DNA of 51,314 nucleotides, from NCBI GenBank assembly GCA_964654185.1, contig CAZZIE010000013.1:1-51314 (forward strand). The letters are read 5' to 3'. The notes below the pieces were generated by a model. The model was not told the origin of the DNA. It made no database searches and saw nothing but the letters and a program-made list of their open reading frames with translations. Shown here one piece after another: positions 23,870-32,684 of this stretch (its first letter is position 1; the number at the start of each line of letters is the position of its first letter). Source of the DNA: CAYFQV01 sp964654185. GTDB lineage: Bacteria; Spirochaetota; Spirochaetia; DSM-27196; PWMO01. The translations under genes and the position numbers were made by a program.

Positions 23870-23911
23870 ACGTCGTAAGGGTCCCGGCGGGGGTCGAACG
23901 CATTCTGCGCC

Positions 23912-23940
23912 TTGACAACGCTGGTCACGAGTGAATAACG
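23912..23940 (+). promoter_or_regulatory. promoter of the TRAP operon
   Basis: Consensus TTGACA (23912-23917), followed at 16-17 bp by AATAAC/ATAACG (23934-23940). The leader then includes AAGGAG before GTG 23962. Confidence 0.5.
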
Positions 23941-23961
23941 TCCTGTAACAAGGAGTCGCCC

Positions 23962-24966
23962 GTGACCAATCCCCGCCGAGCATTCGCATTCTTCTTCGCA
24001 ATCATTCTCATTGGCATTTCTGCTCCAGCTTTCGGCGTCACGATTCGGATGGCCAGTATTGCTCCGGAGAACTCTCCCTGGGGGAGAGCGCTCAATCGAC
24101 TCGCCGCCGAATGGAACGAAATCTCCAACGGGCAGGTGACCTTGCAGGTCTTCCATAACAGCGTTGCCGGTGATGAGTCCGACATGCTTCGGAAAATGCG
24201 GATCGGGCAGCTCCAGGCGGGGGTATTCTCCAACGTTGGCATGACCGCCCTGAGCGACAAGGTCCTCACGCTGAGCATGCCCCTCCTCATCCGAACCGAA
24301 GAGGAGTACGACTACGTATTCCGGCGTGTCCGCTCCGCTCTGGATGAAGAGGTAGAGAACAAGGGCTTCGTGCCGCTGGCGTGGTCCCTGGCTGGATGGC
24401 TTCGCTTCTTCAGCAAGGAGGAAATCCGCGATCCCGAGGAGCTCCAGGGAGTCAAGCTCGCGGCATCTCCGGACGAGATGCAACTGGTCAGGGGTTACCA
24501 GCTCATGGGGTATCAGCCGATACCGATTCCGCACGCAGAGCGGCTGGCAACGTTGACCAGCGGCATGGCAAATGCTCACCTCACCGTGCCGATCCTCGCG
24601 GCGAGCTTCCAGTGGTTCGGTGCGACCCCGTACATGGTGAGCATGAAGATCGGCCCCGCCCCCGGCGCCATCATCATGACCCGACGTGCCCATGCGCAGC
24701 TGCCGCGAAACATGCGAGACGAGTTACTGGCTGCGGTAGAGGACGTGCAGGACAACTACGGCCAGGAGATACGCGACCTCGAAGAGGAGGCCATAGATAC
24801 CATGACCAACTACGGTCTCGAGATCGTGGAGCTTACTCAGACCGAGCAGGATGAGTGGATCCAGGAGTTCGAGTCGAGCTACGAGGTCATGCTCGGCCGC
24901 GTCTTCGATCGCGACCTCTACAACCGCGTCCGTGAGCACCTGAATGAATTCCGATCATCCAACTGA
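23962..24966 (+). CDS. dctP: TRAP transporter solute-binding protein
   Basis: 334-residue periplasmic binding protein of a sodium-driven TRAP transporter. Signal peptide about 1-24 (AFAFFFAIILIGISAPAFG). The mature part opens TIRMASIAPENSPWGRALNRLA and contains RFFSKEEIRDPEELQGVKL, the TRAP-T signature region where a conserved Arg (here Arg153 in WLRFFS) pairs with a substrate carboxylate in most members. GTG start with AAGGAG six bases upstream. It overlaps the fused permease gene by 23 bases. The substrate cannot be read from sequence; a carboxylate is likely. Confidence 0.88.
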   Translation: MTNPRRAFAFFFAIILIGISAPAFGVTIRMASIAPENSPWGRALNRLAAEWNEISNGQVTLQVFHNSVAGDESDMLRKMRIGQLQAGVFSNVGMTALSDKVLTLSMPLLIRTEEEYDYVFRRVRSALDEEVENKGFVPLAWSLAGWLRFFSKEEIRDPEELQGVKLAASPDEMQLVRGYQLMGYQPIPIPHAERLATLTSGMANAHLTVPILAASFQWFGATPYMVSMKIGPAPGAIIMTRRAHAQLPRNMRDELLAAVEDVQDNYGQEIRDLEEEAIDTMTNYGLEIVELTQTEQDEWIQEFESSYEVMLGRVFDRDLYNRVREHLNEFRSSN

Positions 24967-26878
24967 GGTGCCCGGCGCCCCGGATGAGGAACTCTTCAAG
25001 GTACAAGAGCGGCGTCCGGTAGTCCGGGTCATCCATCAAGTCGAGAACGGTCTCAATATTGCCACCCTTGTGTTGCTGGCAGGTCTCCCGGTCGTGGAGA
25101 TCATTGCGCGTTCGGTCTTTCGAGCCGGCATTCCCCACGCGCTGGCGTACGTCCGTCATCTGGTCCTGCTGACCGGCTACATCGGTGGAATGCTCGCGGC
25201 GCGGCAGCGCCAGCACCTGGCCATTGCAACTTCAGGCCTCATACGGGGCGAACGCGCCCATTCCCTCGCGCAGGCGGTTTCCGGCTTCTTCTCGGTGACC
25301 ATGGCTACCGGACTCACGGTGGCCGCCCTCGAGTGGTCACTGACCGCCTTTGGACCGGACGTGCTGGTTGGTGTGCTACCGGCGCAGCCCATCGCCTACG
25401 TCGTGCCCTTTGCGTTTCTCATCATGACTGTTCGCTTCTATCTCAGGCTGCCGTCGACCATCGCCAGAATTGCAGGGGCTGTGGGCATTCTCTTCGGCCT
25501 CTTCATGTCTGGGGGCTCCTTCATCAACCTGACCTACATCCTGGCGGAGAGCATTCCCGAGTTCATCTTCCCGCTGGAAACCTTCTGGTTCTCGGCGATT
25601 CGCGCACTGGCAATTCCCATGGTGATCCTTCTCATCCTGGCGGCCGGGCTCGGAACGCCGCTCTTCGTTGTCCTCGGGGGTATTGCCTTTCTGCTGTTTG
25701 CGCGGGCCGGGGGCGTCATGGCGGTGGTGCCGAATGAAGGCTACACCATGCTGACCTCCAACACCGTCCCCGCCATCCCACTCTTCACCTTCGTGGGGTA
25801 CATCCTCTCGGAAAGCAAGGCGGGAGAGCGGCTGTTCAAGCTCTTCCGTGAGCTCTTCGGATGGCTCCCCGGCGGCATGGTGATAGCCGCAATTCTGGTA
25901 TCGGTCTTCTTTGCGAGCTTCACCGGTGCAAGCGGAGTGGTCATCCTGGCACTCGGTGCGCTGCTCTACGTAATTCTCTACAAGCGAGGAACGCACACCG
26001 AAGGATTCACCGTCGGTCTGCTCACCGGGGTTGGAGATCTTGGCCTGCTCTTTCCGCCGAGCCTGGTGATCATCCTCTACGGGACGGCGGCTCAGGTGAA
26101 CATCCTGCAGATGTTTCTCGGGGGCATTCTTCCGGGCTTGCTTACGGTCGTCGCCTTCTGCGCCGTCGGCGTGATCATATCGCGCCGTCGCGGCGAGCAC
26201 ACCCGAGCCTTCCGGCCCCGGGCGGCACTCCACGCTCTGGGAGGGTCGTTCTGGGAGGTTCTGCTACCGGTCGTGATCCTGGTGACGTACTTCTCCGGAC
26301 TGACTACGCTGGTCGAGACCGGGGCATTTGCAGTGGTCTACGTAATCGTAGTGGAGGTAGCAATTCACCGTGAGCTGAGCTGGCGAGACTTCGCCCGGGC
26401 CACACTCAAGAGCGCTACCATTATGGGCGGGGTCCTGGTCATCCTGGCTGCCGCCCGGGGCATCTCCTTCTACATTGTCGACAGCAGGGCGCCCTTCGTG
26501 CTGGCCGAGTGGGTTCAGACCCACATAGACAGTCGCGTCCTCTTCCTGCTCCTTCTCAACCTTGCGCTTCTGATCGCCGGCTCGATCATGGACATCTTCT
26601 CGGCGATCCTCATCATTGTCCCGCTCATACTGCCACTGGGAGAAGCCTTCGGCATCCACCCCGTTCACCTGGGGGTGATCTTCATTGCCAACATGGCTCT
26701 GGGCTTCATTACGCCCCCGGTCGGTCTGGAGCTCTTTCTTGCCTCCTACCGCTTCGGCAAGCCCCTCACAACGATCTACCGCTACGTGCTGCCTTTCTTC
26801 CTGCTCCAGCTCGCCATGGTGCTGGTCATCACCTACGTACCGTGGTTGTCCACCGTGCTGATCCCGCTGGCGCCGTAG
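24944..26878 (+). CDS. TRAP transporter fused small-large permease (DctQM)
   Basis: 644-residue inner-membrane protein. Residues about 30-175 form the four-helix DctQ part (LARLVL-type helix with YVRHLVLLTGYIGGMLAARQRQHL), joined through extra helices to the large DctM part (about 210-640). The DctM part carries the hairpin signatures FASFTGASGVVILALGALL and GVGDLGLLFPPSLVIILYG, and the late ANMALGFITPPVGLELFLAS. Fused QM proteins are known (SiaQM), so this is a complete transporter with the upstream binding protein. ATG lies inside the dctP end with only a weak ribosome site, so translation is probably coupled. Confidence 0.9.
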   Translation: MNSDHPTEVPGAPDEELFKVQERRPVVRVIHQVENGLNIATLVLLAGLPVVEIIARSVFRAGIPHALAYVRHLVLLTGYIGGMLAARQRQHLAIATSGLIRGERAHSLAQAVSGFFSVTMATGLTVAALEWSLTAFGPDVLVGVLPAQPIAYVVPFAFLIMTVRFYLRLPSTIARIAGAVGILFGLFMSGGSFINLTYILAESIPEFIFPLETFWFSAIRALAIPMVILLILAAGLGTPLFVVLGGIAFLLFARAGGVMAVVPNEGYTMLTSNTVPAIPLFTFVGYILSESKAGERLFKLFRELFGWLPGGMVIAAILVSVFFASFTGASGVVILALGALLYVILYKRGTHTEGFTVGLLTGVGDLGLLFPPSLVIILYGTAAQVNILQMFLGGILPGLLTVVAFCAVGVIISRRRGEHTRAFRPRAALHALGGSFWEVLLPVVILVTYFSGLTTLVETGAFAVVYVIVVEVAIHRELSWRDFARATLKSATIMGGVLVILAAARGISFYIVDSRAPFVLAEWVQTHIDSRVLFLLLLNLALLIAGSIMDIFSAILIIVPLILPLGEAFGIHPVHLGVIFIANMALGFITPPVGLELFLASYRFGKPLTTIYRYVLPFFLLQLAMVLVITYVPWLSTVLIPLAP

Positions 26879-26931
26879 ACGCTGCGACGGGGCCGTTGGC
26901 TCCGTCGGCCGGGGCGCAGTACCTTGGAAGC

Positions 26932-27354
26932 ATGTACAAACCCGTTAAGGCTACCGTCGGTGCCGTGGTCGAGTCCGACGGCAAGATTCTGCTTGAGCTG
27001 CGCAACGTCGAGCCCTTCAAGGGCAGCTGGTGCATTCCGGGCGGCCACATTGAGTTCGGTGAGCCCGTCGAGGATGCATTGAAACGGGAGGTCCTCGAGG
27101 AGACGGGCCTCACCGTAACGGAGATGCACTTCCTCGATTTCTTCATGGAGTACTTCCCGGACCTGGAGTGGCACGCCGTTGCCCTGGTCTTCGTGGCCGG
27201 GATCACGGGTACCGGGAAGCGGCAGGAGAGCGAGGTAGATGAGCTCCGGTGGGTCACGCCGGAAGAGGCGCTCGATTACGACCTCGCCTTCCGTCACCGC
27301 GAGATCCTGGAGGAGTACGTCGCGCGACGCGCCGGGGGCGCCGCCGACGGTTGA
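26932..27354 (+). CDS. Nudix hydrolase
   Basis: 140-residue cytoplasmic Nudix pyrophosphatase. The Nudix box is complete: GGHIEFGEP followed by REVLEETGL (about residues 38-60), with all catalytic Glu residues. It starts MYKPVKATVGAVVESDGKILLELR, typical of ADP-ribose or nucleotide-sugar/house-cleaning members, and CIPGGH lies before the box. No Shine-Dalgarno is visible; a weak TTGGCT-17-GTACCT pair would place transcription at the base before ATG. It follows the TRAP genes by 53 bp and may instead be read through. Substrate unknown. Confidence 0.85.
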   Translation: MYKPVKATVGAVVESDGKILLELRNVEPFKGSWCIPGGHIEFGEPVEDALKREVLEETGLTVTEMHFLDFFMEYFPDLEWHAVALVFVAGITGTGKRQESEVDELRWVTPEEALDYDLAFRHREILEEYVARRAGGAADG

Positions 27355-27459
27355 CCAACCAGGCGCGGGGGTTTGGCCCGGAGGCCCGGCCCAGAGGCCC
27401 AGCCTCAACCCCCGGTATGGGACCCCTCAGTGGGCCCCGGCATGGAGCCCATCATCAAG

Positions 27460-27493
27460 GTCGATCGCTGAAGCCCGTCGATCGCTGAAACCC
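27460..27493. repeat. 17-bp tandem duplication just past a stop codon
   Basis: GTCGATCGCTGAAGCCC (27460-27476) and GTCGATCGCTGAAACCC (27477-27493) differ at one base. The second copy abuts the TAG stop of the DUF3179 lipoprotein gene (minus strand, 27493-27495). Confidence 0.85.
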
Positions 27494-28797
27494 TAGGAAT
27501 CCCCCGGCTCGAAGGCGGTCCAGGAGAACCAGAAGTGCTGCACCTGGGGCAGCGGCTCCAGACGCGAGCCCTCGAGCTCACCGCTGACGGCGCGGCCGTT
27601 CACGTTCCAGACGCTTCCGGTTTCCGCATCCACGATCTGTTCGTTCCGCCACTCAAAGGTGAGGTTGCGCCCGTCGAGGGTTGCGCTGAAGGCGTTGGCG
27701 GTGCCGATGTCCCGACCGCCGGAGACGCTGCCGGAGTCGAGGGGTGAGGCGGTGCCGGGCTGCCAGATCACGACGACGCGCTCACCACCGACGGTATCGT
27801 TCACGACGTGCTCGTTCCGGAGCACGGGGTACGGGAACGCCCCGGATTCTCCACCGAGCTCCAGCGTAACGACACGCGTCATGGGATCAAACTGGCCGTT
27901 GATCTCGGGACCCCGGTAGAGGAAGGGCCTGTCGGCACGGTCGTAGCCGGCGTAGGGATTGCGTCCGTACGAACGCGCATAGCCGGTGTCCCGGGAAACC
28001 ACCTGGGCATCCGGATACTCGGCGGTTGCCTCGTCCCAGGGCAGCATGAGCAGTGGCAGAATGCGCAACTGTCCGCCGGCGTAGCGCCCTGCGATGCCCT
28101 TTCCGCTCGCCTGTTGCCACCACGTTTCGGTCTGCCGGTCGTACATGATCATGTTGGAGAAGCGCAGCTTCCCGGACACGCCGAAGTCCAGGGTGCGCCC
28201 GTCATAGTTGCGCAGGAAGGCGACGCCGGTATTGCACAAGGGACAGTACGTCACCGCCACGGGGACACCGCCGACGACATCGTTCACGATCTCATGCCAC
28301 ATGAGGATCTGGATGGGGTGAATGTGCGTCTCCCCGCCCTGAGTGACGACCAGCACCGACTCATCGTCGCCGATCCACTCGTCCGCCTCCTCAATCGAGA
28401 CGAAGCGCGGATTGTCGATGGACGGGATGCCGTCCTTGGGCGGACCGCCGGATATCACATCGGCGTAGGAGATGGTCGCCCGGGAGAAGTCCGTCTCGAA
28501 CTGTCCGGCACTGGAGGGCGGATTCTGGTTCAGGAACTGCTCAGGAAGCTGCGGGTTCTGGTACTCCGGACCCGCCGGACCACCCTCAAAGTTGACTTCC
28601 ACCATGCCGCCGTTGTCGGAGCCGGAGCCTGACTGGCCCTGGCCTTCGGCCGATGTCACCCGCTCGTCACGGGCAACCGTATCACGCTCCCGGTCGCCGG
28701 CTGCGTTCCCGTTCCCGTCCGGGTTCCCGGCGCAACCGAGGAGAACCGTCAGAGCTATCGCCGCCCCGAAGGCGGTCACTGCGTATTGCATCTTCAT
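27493..28797 (-). CDS. DUF3179 lipoprotein
   Basis: 434-residue exported lipoprotein of the DUF3179 family, whose function is not established. Signal peptide with lipobox TVLLGC (Cys22), then a disordered Gly/Asp/Ser stretch to about 100. The family core has HIHPIQILMWHEIVND (His168) and VAVTYCPLCNTG with a CxxC pair (Cys185, Cys188), followed by FGVSGKL and WWQQASGKGIAG. The His and CxxC arrangement suggests a metal or redox site in the envelope. GGAGG lies eight bases before ATG. A perfect 16-bp palindrome sits 22 bp upstream. Transcribed alone. Confidence 0.88.
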   Translation of the reverse strand: MKMQYAVTAFGAAIALTVLLGCAGNPDGNGNAAGDRERDTVARDERVTSAEGQGQSGSGSDNGGMVEVNFEGGPAGPEYQNPQLPEQFLNQNPPSSAGQFETDFSRATISYADVISGGPPKDGIPSIDNPRFVSIEEADEWIGDDESVLVVTQGGETHIHPIQILMWHEIVNDVVGGVPVAVTYCPLCNTGVAFLRNYDGRTLDFGVSGKLRFSNMIMYDRQTETWWQQASGKGIAGRYAGGQLRILPLLMLPWDEATAEYPDAQVVSRDTGYARSYGRNPYAGYDRADRPFLYRGPEINGQFDPMTRVVTLELGGESGAFPYPVLRNEHVVNDTVGGERVVVIWQPGTASPLDSGSVSGGRDIGTANAFSATLDGRNLTFEWRNEQIVDAETGSVWNVNGRAVSGELEGSRLEPLPQVQHFWFSWTAFEPGDS

Positions 28798-28818
28798 TTC
28801 TCAGCCTCCGGGATAAAA

Positions 28819-28834
28819 TGTATTGTACAATACA
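28819..28834. promoter_or_regulatory. perfect 16-bp palindrome in the DUF3179 promoter
   Basis: TGTATTGTACAATACA. On the minus strand it contains a TACAAT -10-like hexamer preceded at 17 bp by TTTCGT, so a bound dimer would block the promoter. The TGTA...TACA arms recall BlaI/CopY- and GntR/YtrA-type operators, but no such regulator is nearby. Confidence 0.55.
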
Positions 28835-28842
28835 GAATACGT

Positions 28843-29610
28843 CTACGAAAAAGCGTCGGAGTCCGATTCAGCTCCGGCGAGAATGCGGCGGATCTTCGCC
28901 AGAATGCCGTCGTAGTGACTCCCTCGCCAGTAGAGCTGCTCGCAGTAACGACACTGAAAGAACTCGTCGTAGTAGCGTTCCGTCCGCGGAGGGAGCCGAT
29001 CGCGAACCGCATCCTTCGACACGGCCTCCAGCTCACCGTTGCACCGTGGACATCGACTGAAAGGAGTAATTGAATCGGTGAGGTCGAACCGGCGGAGAAC
29101 CTCCGCGGCCTGGGTCACCGGGTCCTGCGAGCGCAGCCAGTAACCGTGCGTGACCCGGCGGCGCATGAGGAGGCCGCGATCCCGGGTCAGGATGATGCGG
29201 CCCTCCTCGGCGGCGATCTCGACGATGTCGGGGTCGTCGTAGTCGTTGCGGTAGCGTGTGTCGAAGCCGAGGAACCGCAGGAGCCGCGCCAGGGCCCCCA
29301 GGTGGACGTCGAGGACGAAGCGCGTGTGCCGGAGCGGCTCCGGTCGCACCCGGCTCGCCGCAGTGATGTCCAGGCTTTCGAAGACCGGGTAGACGGCAAT
29401 GCGGTCCCCCTCCCCCACCCGATAGTCGAAGTCCACGGACTCGCCGTTCACAACGACCAGGTCTACCTCGGTGTGGGGAACGCCGTGAGATTCGATCACA
29501 TCCTTGACCGAGGGAGTACCTATGAGGGGAACGGTGATGGGAGCTTTGCGCTGGTCCGGGGGGAGGAAGCGGTTGAGCTCTTCGTAGAATCGGATTGTCG
29601 CTGCAGCCAC
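28843..29610 (-). CDS. Mut7-C RNase-like PIN protein with ubiquitin-like domain
   Basis: 255 residues. The N-terminal 80 residues are a beta-grasp (ubiquitin-like) domain: ATIRFYEELNRFLPP ... VVVNGESVDFDYRVGEGDRIAVYPV. Residues about 95-180 are a Mut7-C PIN-type nuclease fold (RFVLDVHLGALARLLRFLGFDT, ILTRDRGLL) with acidic residues Asp101, Asp126-128 and Asp144. The C-terminus has a zinc ribbon with Cys187, Cys190, Cys220 and Cys223. This three-part architecture is a known but uncharacterised family thought to act on RNA. GTG start five bases after the kinase stop; last gene of the yicC operon. Confidence 0.82.
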   Translation of the reverse strand: MAAATIRFYEELNRFLPPDQRKAPITVPLIGTPSVKDVIESHGVPHTEVDLVVVNGESVDFDYRVGEGDRIAVYPVFESLDITAASRVRPEPLRHTRFVLDVHLGALARLLRFLGFDTRYRNDYDDPDIVEIAAEEGRIILTRDRGLLMRRRVTHGYWLRSQDPVTQAAEVLRRFDLTDSITPFSRCPRCNGELEAVSKDAVRDRLPPRTERYYDEFFQCRYCEQLYWRGSHYDGILAKIRRILAGAESDSDAFS

Positions 29611-29615
29611 GACGG

Positions 29616-30158
29616 CTACTGGACAGTGCGCGCCCGGGAGATGATGCGCTCCGCCACCTGCTCGGCGGCAAGGTTCTCCGTATCGATCGGAAGGTCGACG
29701 AAGCCGTACTCGTTATTGTCGATGCCGTAGAGATTCATGTAGCGCTGGCGGTCCCGCTCGTCCCGGGCGTGGGTCTTCTGCAGCACCGCGTCGAAGTCGC
29801 CGCCTTCGCGGCGCTGAATCCGTGCGGCCCGGACCGCCAGCGATGCGGTGAGATAAACCGTCAGGTCGGCGTCCTTGAGCATCCACACGGCCAACCGGGA
29901 TCCGAGCACGCAGTTACCCTCCGTGGCAAGCTCGACCTGCCGCCTGTCCAGGTAGCGGTCCCAGCTGTCGTCCTCTTCGGCGTTGCGGCGCACCTCTTCG
30001 AAGGTAATCCCCTTCTCCTTGGCGAGGGCGCGGAAGGTGTAGTTCACCAGGCGCAGTCCGAGGCGATTCGCCACGATGCGGCTCACCGTGGAGTTGCCGC
30101 AACCGCTCTTGCCTGAGATTGCTATCTTGATGCCGTCCTTGATATGACGATCCCTCAC
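29616..30158 (-). CDS. cytidylate kinase-like P-loop protein with variant Walker A
   Basis: 180-residue protein related to the archaeal-type CMP kinase (cytidylate kinase 2) group. The P-loop reads AISGKSGCGNSTVSRIVA: the Lys expected in G-x-x-G-x-G-K-S/T is Asn22, with a Lys shifted to position 17. The rest of the fold is present, including a lid with RAARIQRREGGDFDAVL and DRQRYMNLYGID. Whether it still makes CDP is uncertain; spirochaete relatives that I recall show the same substitution. The GTG start overlaps the yicC stop (GTGA). Confidence 0.72.
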   Translation of the reverse strand: MRDRHIKDGIKIAISGKSGCGNSTVSRIVANRLGLRLVNYTFRALAKEKGITFEEVRRNAEEDDSWDRYLDRRQVELATEGNCVLGSRLAVWMLKDADLTVYLTASLAVRAARIQRREGGDFDAVLQKTHARDERDRQRYMNLYGIDNNEYGFVDLPIDTENLAAEQVAERIISRARTVQ

Positions 30159-31021
30159 TCGACGTTCCTGACCTGCTCGCGGATGTTCTCCACGGCGTCC
30201 TTCATATCTACCACGGTGTTGTTGACCTCGGCAATGAAACTCTTGGAGCCAATGGTGTTAATCTCCCGGTTAATCTCCTGGCAGACGAAGTCAAGCTTCT
30301 TGCCGGCGGCGCTTCCGTCCTCCATGGTGGATCGAAAGCTCTTCAGGTGCGACCGGAGCCGCGCAACCTCTTCGTTGATCGAGTAGCGCACCAGAAGAGA
30401 GGCGATCTCCGTGTAGACCCGTTCGGCATCGTACTCCTGGCCGACGATCTCTTCGAACCGGCGCTGTACATGCTCGCGGAGCTTCTCCTCCAGCTCACCG
30501 GCGTGTTCCTCCACCGTGTCGACACCCTGCTCAATGGTGGCCACGAGCCGGCGAATGTCCTCCACCGTTGCGGCTCCCTCGATTGCGCGGTTCTCCTCGA
30601 ACTGGCCGAAGGCCTCCGCCAGGACCGGTTCCAGGACCGCCTTGTAGCGTTCCACATCTGTCTGCCTGTCGATGCTCAGGACCCCTTCCAGTCGGAGGAA
30701 GTGGGACACGCTGAGCTCCCGGGGCAGATCCGCCTCCTCGGCGAGCTGGAGCAGCACCTGGCGATACGCCCGCACCGCCTCGCGATCCAGCGCCACCTCC
30801 ACCGGTGCGTCCTGGTCCCGAAGCTTGACGTAGACATCGATTCGGCCGCGCGCCACGCGATCGCTGAGATATCCCCGCAGGAAGGGCTCCAGCGGGCTGA
30901 GATACCCCGGAACGTTGATGTTGATATCCAGGTAGCGATTGTTGTAGGACTTGATCTCCACGCTCGCCTGGATCGACTCACCTTTGTGCTCGGCAAAGCC
31001 GAAGCCTGTCATGCTCTTCAT
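30155..31021 (-). CDS. yicC: YicC-family endoribonuclease
   Basis: 288-residue protein of the YicC/YloC family, recently shown to be endoribonucleases acting on RNA. The N-terminus MKSMTGFGFAEH is the family signature, followed by EIKSYNNRYLDININ and the C-terminal domain with EVARLRSHLKSF and KKLDFVCQEINREINTIGSK. Full length. GGAG lies seven bases before ATG. It heads an operon with the cytidylate kinase-like and Mut7-C genes, so all three are likely to act in RNA decay or nucleotide recycling. Confidence 0.92.
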   Translation of the reverse strand: MKSMTGFGFAEHKGESIQASVEIKSYNNRYLDININVPGYLSPLEPFLRGYLSDRVARGRIDVYVKLRDQDAPVEVALDREAVRAYRQVLLQLAEEADLPRELSVSHFLRLEGVLSIDRQTDVERYKAVLEPVLAEAFGQFEENRAIEGAATVEDIRRLVATIEQGVDTVEEHAGELEEKLREHVQRRFEEIVGQEYDAERVYTEIASLLVRYSINEEVARLRSHLKSFRSTMEDGSAAGKKLDFVCQEINREINTIGSKSFIAEVNNTVVDMKDAVENIREQVRNVE

Positions 31022-31121
31022 GGTCTACTCCATCCCGTCGCGCCGCAACCGGGGCCGACGCCGCGCCCGCAGCCGGCGCCGCGCGCGCCCGCCGCGGGGC
31101 CCGCCGTCGTGAACCGCCGTC

Positions 31122-32627
31122 TCACGTCGCCGCTCCCTCGTAGAGCCGATGGCTCAGAACCCAGTTGTTTCCCGCTCCCATGGAAACGAATACGTCCCCG
31201 GAGCGCAGCTCCCGGCGCAGCTCCTCGAAGGCGTCCATCACCTCCGGGAAGTAGCGCACATCCTTGTGGTGCCGGCGGATGGCGTCCGCCAGATCGCGGC
31301 CGTTGATCCGCCCGTCGAAGTGCTCCCGCGCGGAGGCGTAGATCTTGTGCGTCACCACCACGTCGGCGTCCCCGAAGGCGCGGGCGAACTCCTCCAGCAG
31401 CCCCGCCGTCCGCGAATAGGTGTGCGACATGAAGCTCACCACGATCCGCCTGCCCGGATGGAACTGCCGAATCCCCGCCAGCGTCGCGGCAATGGCCGTG
31501 GGATGGTGCGCATAATCATCCATGTAAATCACCCCATCCCGCTCGCCAATGAGCTCGCTCCGCCGCCGGGTGCCGGTGAAGCTCCACAACGCCTCGGCAA
31601 TGGCTTCGGGAGCGCCGGCCTGGAAAGAGATTGGGGTCGATGCCGACGGACTGCCCCCACGGCCTGCCATCGTCTCCAGGGCATCCGCCACGGCTGCGGT
31701 GGCCGCGACCGCCGCGGCGGCGTTCAACACGTTATGCTCCCCGGGGACCCGCAATGCCAGCTCCGTCCCTACGCCGGGCGTCCCTACGCCGGCCAGGCGG
31801 AAGACCGTCTTCCCCGCCGCGGCGGCCATCTCCGTGACGGCGTAGGGTCCGGCGGCCGTGCGCCCGTACGGGACGGTGCGCAGATCCGGCCGTTCGGTCC
31901 CGACCGCGTTCGCCAGCCGGGTGGCCCCGGGGTCGTCCGCGCAGTAGATCAGGGTACCGCCCTCCGGGAGTTTGCGGGCGAGCTCGAGGAAGGCGCTGTG
32001 GACATCGTCCTCATCTCTGAAGTAGTCGAGATGGTCCGCCTCAATGCTGGTGACCACCAGGATGTCCGGGTCGAAGGCCAGGAAGTTGCGGCGGTACTCA
32101 CAGGTCTCCGCGACGAGGAAGTCGGTGCCTCCGAAGTAGGTGGAGAAGCCGTCGAAGACTGAGACGGCGCTTCCGACCAGGACCTCCCCGGGGAGCTCCA
32201 GGGTGCGCACCAGGGCGCCCATGAGGGCGGTCGTGGTGGTCTTCCCGTGGACGCCGGCGATCGCGACGGCGGGCCGCCCCCGAGAGAGGGCGCCGAGCGC
32301 CTCAGTGTAGACGAGCACCGGGACCCCGCGATCCCCGGCAGCGCAAAGCTGCGGGTGGCTCTCCGGATCGTAGGCGGCGGAGTGAATGACCAGATCGACA
32401 TCGTCGGGCAGCTGTTCGGCGCCGAAGTCCTCAATGACGGTAACCCCGAGGCGGGAGAGAATTGCATCTGTATAGAAAACTTCGCTACTATCGGAGCCGC
32501 ACACACGGGCGCCGCGTCTGACCAGCAGCTCGCAGAGAGCCGCCATGCCGGTGCCCTTGATTCCGACCATGAAGACGGACGCACCGTCGAGCGCAGCGGG
32601 CGCAGCGGGTAGTTGTGGCTCCGACAT
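31122..32627 (-). CDS. murC: UDP-N-acetylmuramate--L-alanine ligase
   Basis: About 501 residues. Adds L-alanine to UDP-MurNAc in the cytoplasm, the first amino-acid step of peptidoglycan synthesis. N-terminal UDP-binding GIKGTGMAAL (about 22-31), ATP P-loop GVHGKTTTT (about 125-133), the middle-domain VAETCEYRRNF, and DDYAHHPTAI in the C-terminal domain. MurC is favoured over Mpl by this N-terminal motif. I set the start at ATG 32627; the longer TTG start at 32663 would overlap a promoter whose predicted start is at the ATG. A 15-bp in-frame duplication gives GVGTPGVGTE near residue 283. It is divergent from the DUF368 gene, linking precursor synthesis to lipid-carrier recycling. Confidence 0.9.
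   Translation of the reverse strand: MSEPQLPAAPAALDGASVFMVGIKGTGMAALCELLVRRGARVCGSDSSEVFYTDAILSRLGVTVIEDFGAEQLPDDVDLVIHSAAYDPESHPQLCAAGDRGVPVLVYTEALGALSRGRPAVAIAGVHGKTTTTALMGALVRTLELPGEVLVGSAVSVFDGFSTYFGGTDFLVAETCEYRRNFLAFDPDILVVTSIEADHLDYFRDEDDVHSAFLELARKLPEGGTLIYCADDPGATRLANAVGTERPDLRTVPYGRTAAGPYAVTEMAAAAGKTVFRLAGVGTPGVGTELALRVPGEHNVLNAAAAVAATAAVADALETMAGRGGSPSASTPISFQAGAPEAIAEALWSFTGTRRRSELIGERDGVIYMDDYAHHPTAIAATLAGIRQFHPGRRIVVSFMSHTYSRTAGLLEEFARAFGDADVVVTHKIYASAREHFDGRINGRDLADAIRRHHKDVRYFPEVMDAFEELRRELRSGDVFVSMGAGNNWVLSHRLYEGAAT
31764..31793. repeat. in-frame 15-bp tandem duplication in murC
   Basis: CGTCCCTACGCCGGG is doubled (31764-31778, 31779-31793, one mismatch), inserting five codons between conserved segments of the ligase. 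Confidence 0.8.
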
Positions 32628-32634
32628 GCGCAAA

Positions 32635-32663
32635 ATGCTATTGGAATAGCGTGGTTTTGACAA
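32635..32663 (-). promoter_or_regulatory. promoter of murC, leaderless geometry
   Basis: TTGTCA (complement of 32658-32663), 17 bp, TAGCAT (complement of 32635-32640), then seven bases to ATG 32627. Transcription should begin at 32628 or at the A of the start codon. Confidence 0.6.
32637..32650. promoter_or_regulatory. palindrome between divergent murC and DUF368 genes
   Basis: GCTATT-GG-AATAGC, a perfect 6-2-6 inverted repeat overlapping the murC -10 and 34 bp before the DUF368 gene start. It could co-regulate both cell-wall genes. Confidence 0.45.
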
Positions 32664-32684
32664 TCATTCGAGGAAGGAGCGCGC

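Noticed and set aside
26896..26924. Leaderless promoter for the Nudix gene (TTGGCT-17-GTACCT)
   Set aside because: Distance fits, but the -10 matches the consensus too poorly to list as a feature; kept only as a remark.
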